Of a stretch of 64,000 nucleotides of DNA, positions 40,095-48,861 are shown one piece after another. A model generated the notes under the pieces. It searched no databases. It was not told where the DNA came from and worked only from the letters and a program-made list of their open reading frames with translations. Where the stretch lies: positions 15,641 through 79,640 of the forward strand of contig DBTZ01000021.1 in assembly GCA_002307315.1 (NCBI GenBank), read 5' to 3'. Numbering within the stretch: the first letter of the stretch is position 1; every line of letters begins with the position of its first letter. A program made the position numbers and the translations under genes. Origin of the DNA: Alphaproteobacteria bacterium UBA1303. GTDB lineage: Bacteria; Pseudomonadota; Alphaproteobacteria; Micropepsales; Micropepsaceae.

Positions 40095-40688
40095 ATGGCG
40101 ACATCCTACATCGACGTACCGTTTCCCGACGCGGTGGCGCGCGGGGCGACCGGCGGCCCGAAGTTTCTCACCGACATCGTGTCGCTCGGCTCCGGCGCCG
40201 AGCAGCGTAACAGCCGGTGGTCGCAGCGTCGGGCGGAATACAATATCTCGACCGGCATCCGCACCCGCACCCAGATGAACGACGTGATCGCGCATTTTCA
40301 CAACATGCGCGGCCGCGCCTACTCGTTTCCGTTCAAGGATTGGTCGGATTATTCCGCCACCGACATGACGATGGTCGAGGTCTCATCGACCGTCTGGCAG
40401 TTGGTCAAGCGGTATGCGCGCGGCACCTATGTCTATGTCCGCACCATCACCAAGCCGAAATCCGACACCGTGATCGTCAAGGTGTCGGGCAGCACGGTGA
40501 CGCCTTCCGCCATCGATACTCTCACCGGCCAAGTGACGTTTTCGTCGGCGCCGGCGGTCGCACCGACCGCCAGCTTCGAGTTCTATGTGCCGGTGCGGTT
40601 CGACGACGACCATCTGCCGATCCAGGTCGATACCGACAACAAGATGACGGTATCCCAGATCGATCTGGTCGAGGTGAGGGGAGAATGA
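40095..40688 (+). CDS. DUF2460 tail protein (GTA gp12-like, distal tail)
   Basis: 197 residues: SYIDVPFPDAVARGATGGPKFLTDIVSLGSGAEQRNSRWSQRRAEYNISTGIRTRTQMNDVIAHFHNMRGRAYSFPFKDWSDY is the DUF2460 signature. In the Rhodobacter gene transfer agent the homologue forms the distal tail ring. It is ATGA-coupled to the hub gene. This marks the switch from lambda-like to GTA-like tail genes. Confidence 0.9.
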   Translation: MATSYIDVPFPDAVARGATGGPKFLTDIVSLGSGAEQRNSRWSQRRAEYNISTGIRTRTQMNDVIAHFHNMRGRAYSFPFKDWSDYSATDMTMVEVSSTVWQLVKRYARGTYVYVRTITKPKSDTVIVKVSGSTVTPSAIDTLTGQVTFSSAPAVAPTASFEFYVPVRFDDDHLPIQVDTDNKMTVSQIDLVEVRGE

Positions 40689-41581
40689 GCAAGACGCTTG
40701 ACGACGATTTTGCCGCCCATGTCGCGCAAACGGTAACCACGCTGGCATGGTGTTGGAAGCTGACCCGCACCGACGGAGTGGTGCAGGGGTTCACCGACCA
40801 CGACCGGGATTTGGCCTTCGACGGCCTGACCTATGCCGCCGCCACCGGCTTCACCGCTTCGCAAATCCAGTCCAATCTCGAATTCGCGGTGGACAATCTG
40901 GAAGTCTCCGGCGCGTTTCGTTCCGACAGCCTCAACGAAGACGATCTTTCCGCCGGCATCTACGACGGCGCCTCCATCGAAATTTATCGGGTCAATTGGG
41001 CCTCGCCGGATCAGCATGTCTTGATCCGCAAGGGCACGCTGGGCGAGGTCAAACGCGGTAAGGCGGCCTTCCAGGCTGAAATCCGCGGATTGATGCAGGC
41101 GCTGAATCAACCCGTCGGAAACGCCTATTGCTATGCCTGCGATGCCGATGTCGGCGATAGCCGATGCGGCGTCGATCTGACGACGTCCACTCACAAGGCG
41201 ACCGGAACGGTCCTGACCGTCACCGACAATCGCCGCTTCAGCGTCAGCGGTCTTTCCGATTTTGCCGGCGGGTGGTTTGCCGGCGGCAAGCTGACCTGGG
41301 CATCCGGCAGCAATTCCGGCCGCTCGATCGAGATCAAGCGTCACAGCAACACCTCGGCATCAGTCATCCTGGAAATCTGGCAGGAAACCGCTTTCGACAT
41401 CGCCGTCGGCGACACGTTCACTGTGACGGTCGGCTGCGACAAGCAGTTTTCCACCTGCAAGAAGAAGTTCTCCAACGGCGCAAACTTCCGCGGCTTCCCC
41501 TACATGATCGGCAACGATGCCGTCGTCTCCTACGCGATGTCCGATACCGATATGGACGGAGGGTCCCGTTATGGCAACTGA
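40685..41581 (+). CDS. DUF2163 tail hub protein (GTA gp13-like)
   Basis: 298 residues. DUF2163 pattern: TLAWCWKLTRTDGVVQGFTDHDRDLAFDGLTYAAATGFTASQI, then LMQALNQPVGNAYCYACDADVGDSRCGVD. A second cysteine pair follows (CDKQFSTCKKKFSNGANFRGFPYMIGNDAV). In GTA and lambda-type tips such cysteines hold an iron-sulfur cluster, so a [4Fe-4S] site is likely here. It forms the hub between tube and tip. Confidence 0.9.
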   Translation: MSKTLDDDFAAHVAQTVTTLAWCWKLTRTDGVVQGFTDHDRDLAFDGLTYAAATGFTASQIQSNLEFAVDNLEVSGAFRSDSLNEDDLSAGIYDGASIEIYRVNWASPDQHVLIRKGTLGEVKRGKAAFQAEIRGLMQALNQPVGNAYCYACDADVGDSRCGVDLTTSTHKATGTVLTVTDNRRFSVSGLSDFAGGWFAGGKLTWASGSNSGRSIEIKRHSNTSASVILEIWQETAFDIAVGDTFTVTVGCDKQFSTCKKKFSNGANFRGFPYMIGNDAVVSYAMSDTDMDGGSRYGN

Positions 41582-42071
41582 AGCGGTTCCAGATGAAGTG
41601 GTTTCCGGTTCATCGTCCGGAAACGCGACAAAACAAAAGACTGACGCCGGCTTGATCGTCGCGGCGGCGCGCGGCTGGATCGGCACGCCCTACGTCCATC
41701 AGGCATCCTTGAAGGGCAAGGGCTGCGACTGCCTGGGGCTCTTGCGCGGCGTCTGGCGCGAGGTCCGGTGCGAGGACGATCCCGAAATCCTGCCGCCCTA
41801 TTCGCCGGATTGGGCCGAAGCGAAGGGCGAGGAGACGCTGTATAAGGGCCTCAAGCGCCACCTCACCGAGATCGATACCGCCGCAATATCCGCCGGCAAC
41901 GTGGTGCTGTTCCGCATGATCGCACACGGCCCGGCCAAGCATTGCGGCATCGTCGGGATGCAGGACGGACGTTTGACGTTGATCCATGCCCGCCAGAACA
42001 AGCAGGTGAACGAGGAAGTCTTCACCGCCGCCTGGCGCAAGAAGATGGCCTTTGCCTTCGAGGTGCCCTGA
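41571..42071 (+). CDS. NlpC/P60 peptidase of the tail tip (GTA gp14-like)
   Basis: 166 residues. Catalytic motifs: Cys in GKGCDCLGLLRGVWREV, His in PAKHCGIVG and the third polar residue in LIHARQNKQV. It cleaves cell-wall peptides to help DNA entry. GGAGGG precedes ATG 41571. It overlaps the hub gene by 11 bases and the megatron start by one base. Confidence 0.9.
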   Translation: MATEAVPDEVVSGSSSGNATKQKTDAGLIVAAARGWIGTPYVHQASLKGKGCDCLGLLRGVWREVRCEDDPEILPPYSPDWAEAKGEETLYKGLKRHLTEIDTAAISAGNVVLFRMIAHGPAKHCGIVGMQDGRLTLIHARQNKQVNEEVFTAAWRKKMAFAFEVP

Positions 42072-45000
42072 TGGCGTCGCTTGTTATCGGTGTTGCCGGC
42101 GCCGCCATCGGTTCGTCGATCGGCGGGACGATTGCCGGCATTTCCGCCGCCACCATCGGCGGCATGATCGGATCGACCGCCGGAAGCCTGATCGACAGCT
42201 ATCTGTTTCGCCCGCATGTCACCGGGTCGCGGCTGACCGATCTTTCCTTGCAGACCTCGACCGAGGGGGCTGCGATCACCCGCATCGACGGGACCATCCG
42301 CGTTTCGGGGCAGGTCATCTGGGCGACCAAGTACAAGGAAACCACCACGACCACCACGTCCGGCGGCAAGGGCGGCGGGGTGAAGACCACCGAATATACC
42401 TATTCGATCTCGTTCGCCGTGGGCTTGTGCCAGGGCGTGGTCAGGAGCCTGGGGCGCATCTGGGCGGACGGCAATCTGCTCGATACCTCGCAATATACCA
42501 TCCGCTTCTATTCCGGCACTGACACGCAGGTCCCCGACACGCTGATCGAGGAAATCGAAGGATCGGGCAACACCCCGGCCTATCGCGGGCTGTGTTACGT
42601 GGTGTTCGAGGACATGGAGCTGACCGACTTCGGCAACCGCATTCCGCAGTTGCAATTCGAGCTGGTGCGTTCGACCACGGCTTCGAGGCACGAAGACGCG
42701 CTGGAAAATCTCGTCTCTTCCGTCAACCTCATTCCCGGCGCCGGCGAGTTCGTCTATGCCAGCACCGTGGTGGTGCGCGACTACGGCAACGGCACGACAC
42801 GTCCGGAGAACCAAGCCAATTCGTCGGGCGAGGCCGACGCGGTATTGTCGCTCGACGCGCTGGAAGACGCCTGCCCGAACCTCAAATCGGTCAATCTGGT
42901 GGTGGGCTGGTTCGGCTCGGATTTGCGTTGCAGCGAATGCGTCATCAAGCCGAAGGTGGAAGAAACCGACAAGGACACCTACGGCGAGTATCTTGACGAC
43001 GACGGCGACACCAAAGAGACCGATTACGTCTGGAAGGTCGACGACATCAAACGCGCGGATGCCGAGGTGGTTTCCTATGTCGATGGCTATCCCGCCTATG
43101 GCGGGACGCCATCCGACCGTTCGGTGAAGCAGCTTATTGCGGCGATCAAGGCCAAGGGATGGAAGATCACCTTCTATCCCTTCGTCTTTATGGACATCGC
43201 TTCCGGCAACAGCTTGCCGAATCCGTATTCCGATAACGCCGCAACAAACGGCCAGCCAGTCTATCCCTGGCGTGGACGCATCTCCTGTAGCCCGGCGCCG
43301 GGATACAGCGGCACCGTCAATCTAACCTCGACCGCGGCCACCCAGGTGGGAACCTTCTTTACCCGCGCCTGGGGCTACAACCGCATGGTCGAGCATTACG
43401 CCAATTTGTGCGTCGATGCCGGCGGGGTGGATGCCTTCATCATCGCCTCCGAACTCAAAGGCCTGACGCGGGTGCGTAGCGCCGCGACCACCTATCCGGC
43501 GGTGACGGCGCTGAAAACCTTGGCGGCGACGGTGAAGGGCATTGTCGGATCGTCCTGCAAGGTCGGCTATGCCGCCGACTGGTCGGAGTGGAACGGCCAC
43601 CAGACCGGCGATGCCACCGGGGCCTTCCAGTTCAACCTCGATCCGTTGTGGACGGATTCTCACATCGACTTTATCGGTATCGACAACTACATGCCGCTCG
43701 CCGATTGGCGCGACGGGGTAACGCATCTCGACTACGATGCCACCGATGGCCCGACCACTCCACGCAACAAGGATTATTTGCAATCGAACATCGAGGGCGG
43801 CGAGGATTACGACTGGTATTATGCCTCCGACGAAGATCGCGATAGCCAGACCCGCACCGGCATTACCGATGCGACCTATTCCAAGCCCTGGATATGGCGG
43901 GCGAAGGATTTGAAAAACTGGTGGCTGAACAGCCACTATAACCGCGTCGACGGCACACAAAGCAGTACCGCGACCGCCTGGGTGCCGCAATCCAAACCGT
44001 TCCGCTTCACCGAACTCGGATGCCCGGCGATCGACAAGGGCGCCAACCAGCCCAACGTGTTCTATGATGCTAAATCGAGCGAAAGCGCCTATCCCTATTA
44101 TTCGACCGGGGATCGCGACGATCTGATCCAGCGCGCGTTTCTGACGGCACACATGCTCTATTGGGCCGACAGCACGAACAATCCGACGTCCACCGTCACT
44201 TCCGGCTCGATGATCGCCACCGACTATACGGCGCTGTGGTGTTGGGATGCGCGGCCTTTTCCGTTCTTCCCCGGCCGTTCCGATCTCTGGGCCGATGCCG
44301 AGAACTACGAACTCGGCCATTGGCTGAACGGGCGCCTCGGATTGGTGCTTTTGTCCGATCTGGTGACGGAAATCTGCGAGGAATCCGGCTTCACCGATTA
44401 CGACGTGAGCGACCTCGAAGGCCTCGTCACCGGCTATGCTCGCACTTCTACATTAAGCGCGCGGGACGAACTGGAAAGCCTCGCCAAGGCCTTCTTCTTC
44501 GATGGGGTGGAAAGCCAGGGCAAGATCAAGTTCCTGATGCGCGGGCGGCCCGACACCACGGCGCTGTCGGAAGACGATCTGGTGATCGATCCCGACGGCG
44601 ACACCAACTACAGTTTCAGCCTGACGCGGGCGCAGGACGACGATCTGCCCAAGGCCTACCGCATCACGTATCTCGATGCCTCGAACGGCTACGAACAAGG
44701 CTCCTATCAGTCCAAAAGGCTGGTGGGGAACTCAAACCGCGTCACCGAGACTTCGCTTCCGCTGGTGATGGATCGTGCCCAAGCCGGCGGCGTCGGCGAC
44801 CGACTGATCCAGGAAGCGTGGATTTCGCGCGAGACGGCGGCGTTCTCCCTGCCGCCGTCCTTTCTGGCGCTTGACCCGGCCGACGAAGTGAAGATTACCG
44901 TCGGCGGGCGCACCCGCCGCATGCGGCTGACCGAGATCGACGATACCGAATCCCGTAGCCTATCGGCCGTGGCGACCGATCCGTCGATTTACGAAAGCCT

Positions 45001-46000
45001 TACCGGTACGGCGCGCGACACGTCTTCGACCTCGACCTCGAAACAGACCGGCCGCGCCCTGTTGGCCTTCATGGACATTCCCATCCTGCAAAGCAGCGAT
45101 GTGGCCTATGCCCCGCATCTGGCAGCTTATGCCGATCCGTGGCCGGGCAGCGTGCTTTTGTATCGCAGCGCATCGGACTCCGGCTACGCGGTCGACACCA
45201 CGCTTTCGACCGCGGCGCAGATGGGCGAGACGTTGTACGATTTCTACTCCGGCCCGGTGAACCGCTGGGATACCGTGAATGCGTTGTACGTGAAGATGTA
45301 CAGCGGCACCCTGGTTTCGGTCAGCGAGGAAGATGTGCTGAACGGCGCCAATGTGCTGGGCTTACAAAACGGCGCCGAGTGGGAAATCCTGCAATTCGCC
45401 ACGGCCACGCTCACCGACACCATGACCTGGAAGCTGACCGGTCTGTTGCGCGGTCAACTCGGTACCGAGCAGGCCATGGCATCGCCCCTGGCCGCCGGCG
45501 CCCGCGTGGTGGTGCTGAATTCCAAGATCGTGCAGTCGGCCATTCCCGAGGCGCAATATTCGACGACGTTCAATTACAAATGGGGGCCGTCCGATAAGGA
45601 CATTTCGAACGCCGCCTACCAGAGCGACAGTATCGCCTTTCAGGGCGTCGGCCTGCGTCCCTATGCGCCATGCCATGTCGGTTTTGCCTGGAACGGTGGT
45701 GACCTGACGTTCACCTGGATCCGCCGCGACCGCAGCGTTGCCGCCGACGGCTGGGATCAGACCGAAATCCCTTTGAGCGAAACCGCGGAAAGCTACGATC
45801 TCGAAATCCTCAACGCCGCCGGCACCGCCGTCGTGCGCACGGTCTCGTCGCTCACCTCGGCCGCGGCCACCTATACCGCCGCACAGCAGGCGTCCGATTT
45901 TTCCGCCGGACTGCCCAATCCACTGATCCTTAAACTCTATCAGCTCTCCACCGTGTTCGGGCGCGGCGCCGCCAAAATCCAATCGCTCTACACGAGGTAA
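42071..46000 (+). CDS. Baseplate megatron / GTA TIM-barrel-like host-specificity protein
   Basis: 1309 residues. The N-terminus is Gly/Ala/Ile-rich and hydrophobic (LVIGVAGAAIGSSIGGTIAGISAATIGGMIG). The central region has the TIM-barrel-like fold of GTA gp15: KITFYPFVFMDIASGNSLPNPY, GYAADWSEWNGHQTGDATGAFQFNLDPLWTDSHIDFIGIDNYMPLADWRDG and FRFTELGCPAIDKGANQPNVFYDAKSSES. It sits at the tail tip and helps recognise or degrade surface glycans. GYAADWSEW, IGIDNYM and ELGCPAID supply the carboxylates of a glycoside hydrolase-like site. Confidence 0.92.
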   Translation: MASLVIGVAGAAIGSSIGGTIAGISAATIGGMIGSTAGSLIDSYLFRPHVTGSRLTDLSLQTSTEGAAITRIDGTIRVSGQVIWATKYKETTTTTTSGGKGGGVKTTEYTYSISFAVGLCQGVVRSLGRIWADGNLLDTSQYTIRFYSGTDTQVPDTLIEEIEGSGNTPAYRGLCYVVFEDMELTDFGNRIPQLQFELVRSTTASRHEDALENLVSSVNLIPGAGEFVYASTVVVRDYGNGTTRPENQANSSGEADAVLSLDALEDACPNLKSVNLVVGWFGSDLRCSECVIKPKVEETDKDTYGEYLDDDGDTKETDYVWKVDDIKRADAEVVSYVDGYPAYGGTPSDRSVKQLIAAIKAKGWKITFYPFVFMDIASGNSLPNPYSDNAATNGQPVYPWRGRISCSPAPGYSGTVNLTSTAATQVGTFFTRAWGYNRMVEHYANLCVDAGGVDAFIIASELKGLTRVRSAATTYPAVTALKTLAATVKGIVGSSCKVGYAADWSEWNGHQTGDATGAFQFNLDPLWTDSHIDFIGIDNYMPLADWRDGVTHLDYDATDGPTTPRNKDYLQSNIEGGEDYDWYYASDEDRDSQTRTGITDATYSKPWIWRAKDLKNWWLNSHYNRVDGTQSSTATAWVPQSKPFRFTELGCPAIDKGANQPNVFYDAKSSESAYPYYSTGDRDDLIQRAFLTAHMLYWADSTNNPTSTVTSGSMIATDYTALWCWDARPFPFFPGRSDLWADAENYELGHWLNGRLGLVLLSDLVTEICEESGFTDYDVSDLEGLVTGYARTSTLSARDELESLAKAFFFDGVESQGKIKFLMRGRPDTTALSEDDLVIDPDGDTNYSFSLTRAQDDDLPKAYRITYLDASNGYEQGSYQSKRLVGNSNRVTETSLPLVMDRAQAGGVGDRLIQEAWISRETAAFSLPPSFLALDPADEVKITVGGRTRRMRLTEIDDTESRSLSAVATDPSIYESLTGTARDTSSTSTSKQTGRALLAFMDIPILQSSDVAYAPHLAAYADPWPGSVLLYRSASDSGYAVDTTLSTAAQMGETLYDFYSGPVNRWDTVNALYVKMYSGTLVSVSEEDVLNGANVLGLQNGAEWEILQFATATLTDTMTWKLTGLLRGQLGTEQAMASPLAAGARVVVLNSKIVQSAIPEAQYSTTFNYKWGPSDKDISNAAYQSDSIAFQGVGLRPYAPCHVGFAWNGGDLTFTWIRRDRSVAADGWDQTEIPLSETAESYDLEILNAAGTAVVRTVSSLTSAAATYTAAQQASDFSAGLPNPLILKLYQLSTVFGRGAAKIQSLYTR

Positions 46001-46003
46001 GCC

Positions 46004-47218
46004 ATGTCCGATACCACGCCACGCCTGGCGCTGCCCGAACTTTCGGCATCGCAGGCGCAGAAGCACGTCACCGTCAACGAAGCGCTGATCAAGCTTGACT
46101 GCCTGGTCGATCTTTATTTTCTCAGTAGGACATTGACCGCGCCGCCGTCTTCGCCGTCCGATGGCGATGCCTATCTGGTGGCATCGTCGGCCACCGGCAG
46201 CTGGTCCGGCTATGACGGCAAGATCGCGTACCGCATCGATGCCGCGTGGCGGTTCTACACGCCCGTGCGCGGTATGCGCGCCTACAATGCCGCCGACGGC
46301 AAGTTCTACGTCTATACCGGCTCGGCCTGGGTGGATTTGTCGACGCTTCTCTCGCTGGTCGGATCGGTTTTGGCATCCGGCAAGATGTTGGTCGGAAACG
46401 CCGACGGCGTCGCGGCGGCGGTTTCGATGTCCGGCGATGCTACGATGGATCAGGCCGGCGCGGTCGCCTTGGCGGCAACCGGGGTTGCCGCCGCCACCTA
46501 TCGCTCCATCACCGTCGATGCCAAGGGGCGCGTCACTGGCGGCTCCAATCCGAGCACGCTGGCCGGCAATGGCATCGCCAATGCTGTGGCAAGCATGAGC
46601 ACTTTTTACTCCTCCGGAACGTGGAATAAGCCGAGTGCCGTTCGGCGCGTACTGGTGTTTTGTCTGGGTGCCGGTGGTGGTGGCGGCGGAGCCGCGGGGG
46701 CCGCGTCGAACGGCGCCTGCGGCGGCGGAGGTGGCGCCGGCGCTATCTCCATCAAGTCCATTGACGTGAGTTCGGTCACATCGGTTGCCGTTACGGTCGG
46801 CTCCGGTGGCACGGCTGGCTCATCGTCCGGTGGGTCCGGCGGCACCGGCGGTACGTCTTCGTTCGGTTCCTACTGCTCGGCCGATGGCGGCACCGGTGGC
46901 TCCGGCCAATCTGCCGGCACCTGGGCGGCGGCGGTTTCCGGCGGTTATGGCGGCAGCGCAACCGGCGGTGACATCAATTTTAACGGTGGCGCCGGGGCGC
47001 CCGGCATTCGTCTCGATTACCAGAATGGCATTGCCGGGCGTGGCAGTCCGGCGGCGATGTTCGGCGGCGGTGGCAACGGCTACGCCGGCAACACCTCAGG
47101 CCAAGCCGGCATTGCCCGCGGCGATGGCGGTGGCGGTGGCGTGGTGGCGAACAGCGCCACTGGTCAAGCCGGCGGTGCCGGGTCCGACGGCTTCGTATGG
47201 GTTTGGGAATTCCTGTAA
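46004..47218 (+). CDS. DUF2793 tail fibre with glycine-rich receptor domain
   Basis: 404 residues. The N-terminal ~115 residues are DUF2793 (RLALPELSASQAQKHVTVNEALIKLDCLVDL ... SDGDAYLVASSATGSWSGYDGKIAYRIDAAWRFYTPVRGMRAYNA), which attaches to the tip. The middle is a repeated beta linker. From about 225 on it is strongly Gly-rich (GAGGGGGGAAGAAS, GSGGTAGSSSGGSGGTGGT, GGAGAPGIRLDY), as in polyglycine-helix adhesin tips of phage fibres. It probably binds the receptor. Confidence 0.85.
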   Translation: MSDTTPRLALPELSASQAQKHVTVNEALIKLDCLVDLYFLSRTLTAPPSSPSDGDAYLVASSATGSWSGYDGKIAYRIDAAWRFYTPVRGMRAYNAADGKFYVYTGSAWVDLSTLLSLVGSVLASGKMLVGNADGVAAAVSMSGDATMDQAGAVALAATGVAAATYRSITVDAKGRVTGGSNPSTLAGNGIANAVASMSTFYSSGTWNKPSAVRRVLVFCLGAGGGGGGAAGAASNGACGGGGGAGAISIKSIDVSSVTSVAVTVGSGGTAGSSSGGSGGTGGTSSFGSYCSADGGTGGSGQSAGTWAAAVSGGYGGSATGGDINFNGGAGAPGIRLDYQNGIAGRGSPAAMFGGGGNGYAGNTSGQAGIARGDGGGGGVVANSATGQAGGAGSDGFVWVWEFL

Positions 47219-47253
47219 CGGCAATGATCCGGCCGTGCCGCGTTCCTGCGGCG

Positions 47254-47346
47254 TAGAGCGCTTTGCGGAAAAGGGAAGCCGAGAGCGGTAACTCATTCGG
47301 CGGGTTTTCCAAAAAGAAGCGCGATAAAACAGAAAGTTAGAGAGCA
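47254..47346. repeat. Dispersed palindromic repeat, copy D (inverted)
   Basis: Read on the minus strand, it gives CTCTAACTTTCTGTTTTATCGCGCTTCTTTTTGGAAAA and ends in AAGCGCTCTA, matching the second half of copy C. The orientation is opposite to the other three copies. It fills the gap between fibre and endolysin genes. Confidence 0.5.
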
Positions 47347-47351
47347 CCATC

Positions 47352-47813
47352 ATGACGAACACTTGCGGACCTACGGCGAAAGCGCCGTGGGATGCTTCAC
47401 GCTGGCCGAACTTCACGGCGGCGGAGATTGCCTGCCGCTGTTGCGGCGAGATCTATATCGATGAGGCCGCGCTCGATGCCCTGCAGCGGTTGCGGGACGC
47501 TCTCGGTGGACCGTTAACCATCACCAGCGGCCATCGCTGCCGGCGTCATAACCGGGCCGTCGGCGGGGCTGCGGCTTCCGCGCATTTGAAGCTCGCCTTC
47601 GACATCGCCGTTTCGCCCTACGCCAGGGGGAGCCTGCTCGCGCTCGCGCGTGGTGCCGGATTTTTGCGCTTCGGTCTCATGCGCTCCGGCCTGCATGTCG
47701 ATCTCGTCCCACCCGACGCCTCTCATGCCGAAATGTGGACCTACGGCCCGGAAAGCCGCGCCGCTTGGGCCGGCTTGTTCCCGGAAGAAACGCCGGACAT
47801 CGGCGGAAAGTGA
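47352..47813 (+). CDS. Peptidase M15 endolysin
   Basis: 153 residues. Zinc site: His in ITSGHRCRRHNRAVGG, the SAHLKLAFDIAV pair with the conserved H-x6-D spacing, and GLHVDLVP. N-terminal CCGEIYIDEAALDALQRLRDALGG is typical of M15A enzymes that cut peptidoglycan cross-links. It lies directly before membrane and spanin genes, so it is most likely the endolysin. No signal sequence is seen, so it needs the holin for release. Confidence 0.85.
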   Translation: MTNTCGPTAKAPWDASRWPNFTAAEIACRCCGEIYIDEAALDALQRLRDALGGPLTITSGHRCRRHNRAVGGAAASAHLKLAFDIAVSPYARGSLLALARGAGFLRFGLMRSGLHVDLVPPDASHAEMWTYGPESRAAWAGLFPEETPDIGGK

Positions 47814-47844
47814 CTTTGAAACCTTGCCCATAGAGGAACCAAAA

Positions 47845-48258
47845 ATGAACTATCGCCTCAACCTCGCCGAATATGCCCAATACGGCGTTCTTGCTATCTT
47901 CGTGGCCTTCCTGGGCACCTTCGCCCGCCTGCCGTTCTGGCTCTATCCCGCCGACCTGAAGCTGCCGGATGGCAAGCCCGATCCGCGTGCCGGCCGTCTC
48001 AATGTGATGAAGGCGGTATCCGAACTGGCTGGGGTACCGGCGCTGGCGGCATTGGCGGTCACCGGCGTGCTGGTGCTGTTCGGCATTCAGGGGCGGGCGC
48101 TCGACTCGCCGCTGTTGCTCTACAGCATCCTGTTCGTGGCGATTTTGCTTTCCATCCTCGGCATCGCCTTCATCTATACCCTCTTCGAAAAGCTCACCGC
48201 ACCGCTGGGCGAGATCGTCGGCGGTTTCCTCAAGCGGTTGATCGGGAGCGGCAAATGA
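47845..48258 (+). CDS. Membrane protein, holin candidate
   Basis: 137 residues with three hydrophobic segments: YGVLAIFVAFLGTFARLPFWLY, VPALAALAVTGVLVLFGI and LLLYSILFVAILLSILGIAFIYTLF. The C-terminus is basic. The size, topology and place between endolysin and Rz match a class I-like holin, but the sequence is not assigned to a named family. It is ATGA-coupled to the spanin gene. Confidence 0.6.
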   Translation: MNYRLNLAEYAQYGVLAIFVAFLGTFARLPFWLYPADLKLPDGKPDPRAGRLNVMKAVSELAGVPALAALAVTGVLVLFGIQGRALDSPLLLYSILFVAILLSILGIAFIYTLFEKLTAPLGEIVGGFLKRLIGSGK

Positions 48259-48641
48259 CGGCGGCAGCGATCTTGGTGCTTGCCAAGGAAGTGGGAGCGA
48301 AAGCATTGGCCTTCATCTCCAAGCCACCGGGCAGTTACATTGCCCTCGCTATCCTTGCCGTGCTGGCGCTGTGGCTGACCTACGGGCGCGGCTATGACGC
48401 CGGGAAAACCGCCTGCGAGGCCCGTCACGCCGCTGCGGCGAAAACCGAGATCCAACGCCAGCAAACCGCCGCCGTGGGCGTGGTGGCGCGCACCGATGCC
48501 CGCACCAACCAAAACGCAACGGCCGACGTAAAGGCCAAGGAGATCGTCACCGATGTTACACAAAAGGCCAAGGCGCAGCCCGATAGCGCTGCTGTCTGCA
48601 TTTCTGCCGATGTTGCTGACCGCCTGCGCGGCATCGAATGA
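48255..48641 (+). CDS. Rz-like inner-membrane spanin
   Basis: 128 residues. One N-terminal membrane helix (YIALAILAVLALWLTYGRGYDAG) is followed by a long helical periplasmic domain (ACEARHAAAAKTEIQRQQTAAVGVVARTDARTNQN). This is the i-spanin plan: anchored in the inner membrane and reaching to the outer-membrane partner to fuse membranes in the last step of lysis. The Rz1-like gene starts inside it in another frame. Confidence 0.8.
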   Translation: MTAAAILVLAKEVGAKALAFISKPPGSYIALAILAVLALWLTYGRGYDAGKTACEARHAAAAKTEIQRQQTAAVGVVARTDARTNQNATADVKAKEIVTDVTQKAKAQPDSAAVCISADVADRLRGIE

Positions 48642-48861
48642 GATCGTCGCCCCGCAGCTTCCCGAAGTCCCGGCGGGCTTACGCGTTTGCACCGATGCCG
48701 CGCTGCCGCCCATTCCCGGTGCTCCCGGATCGGCCCTGACCAAGGCGCAGGCGGCGCAAGCCCTGGCCGAACAGCGGGCGGCAGCTACAGCCAAAAACCG
48801 CTGTGCCGCGGCGTGGGATGACTTCTATGCCGACTTCAGAAAATCCCTGGCAAAGAAGTAG
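48553..48861 (+). CDS. Rz1-like outer-membrane spanin lipoprotein
   Basis: 102 residues, starting 89 bases before the end of the Rz-like gene in a different frame. A signal peptide with basic start (MLHKRPRRSP) and core IALLSAFLPMLLTAC ends in lipobox LTAC (Cys25). Pro-rich PQLPEVPAGL and LPPIPGAPG follow, as usual in Rz1. It is the outer-membrane half of the spanin and the last phage gene. Confidence 0.82.
   Translation: MLHKRPRRSPIALLSAFLPMLLTACAASNEIVAPQLPEVPAGLRVCTDAALPPIPGAPGSALTKAQAAQALAEQRAAATAKNRCAAAWDDFYADFRKSLAKK

Larger units (their letters stand above)
2494..48861. mobile_element. Integrated siphovirus-type prophage (boundaries approximate)
   Basis: A continuous block holds integrase, repressor, recombination/replication, packaging, head, tail and lysis genes in the order expected for a temperate siphovirus. 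The left limit is set by the tRNA-Ser and the serine recombinase cassette, the right limit by the last lysis gene. I could not find a duplicated attachment core: serine integrases use very short cores, and no copy of the tRNA 3' end was seen near 48.9-49.4 kb. The true ends may differ by several hundred bases. All structural and replication genes look intact apart from IS and toxin-antitoxin insertions between them. Confidence 0.8.

Noticed and set aside
2494..48861. The whole element as a gene transfer agent
   Set aside because: GTA clusters are about 15 kb without integrase, replication or repressor genes; this block has all of these plus spanins and a lambda-like head.
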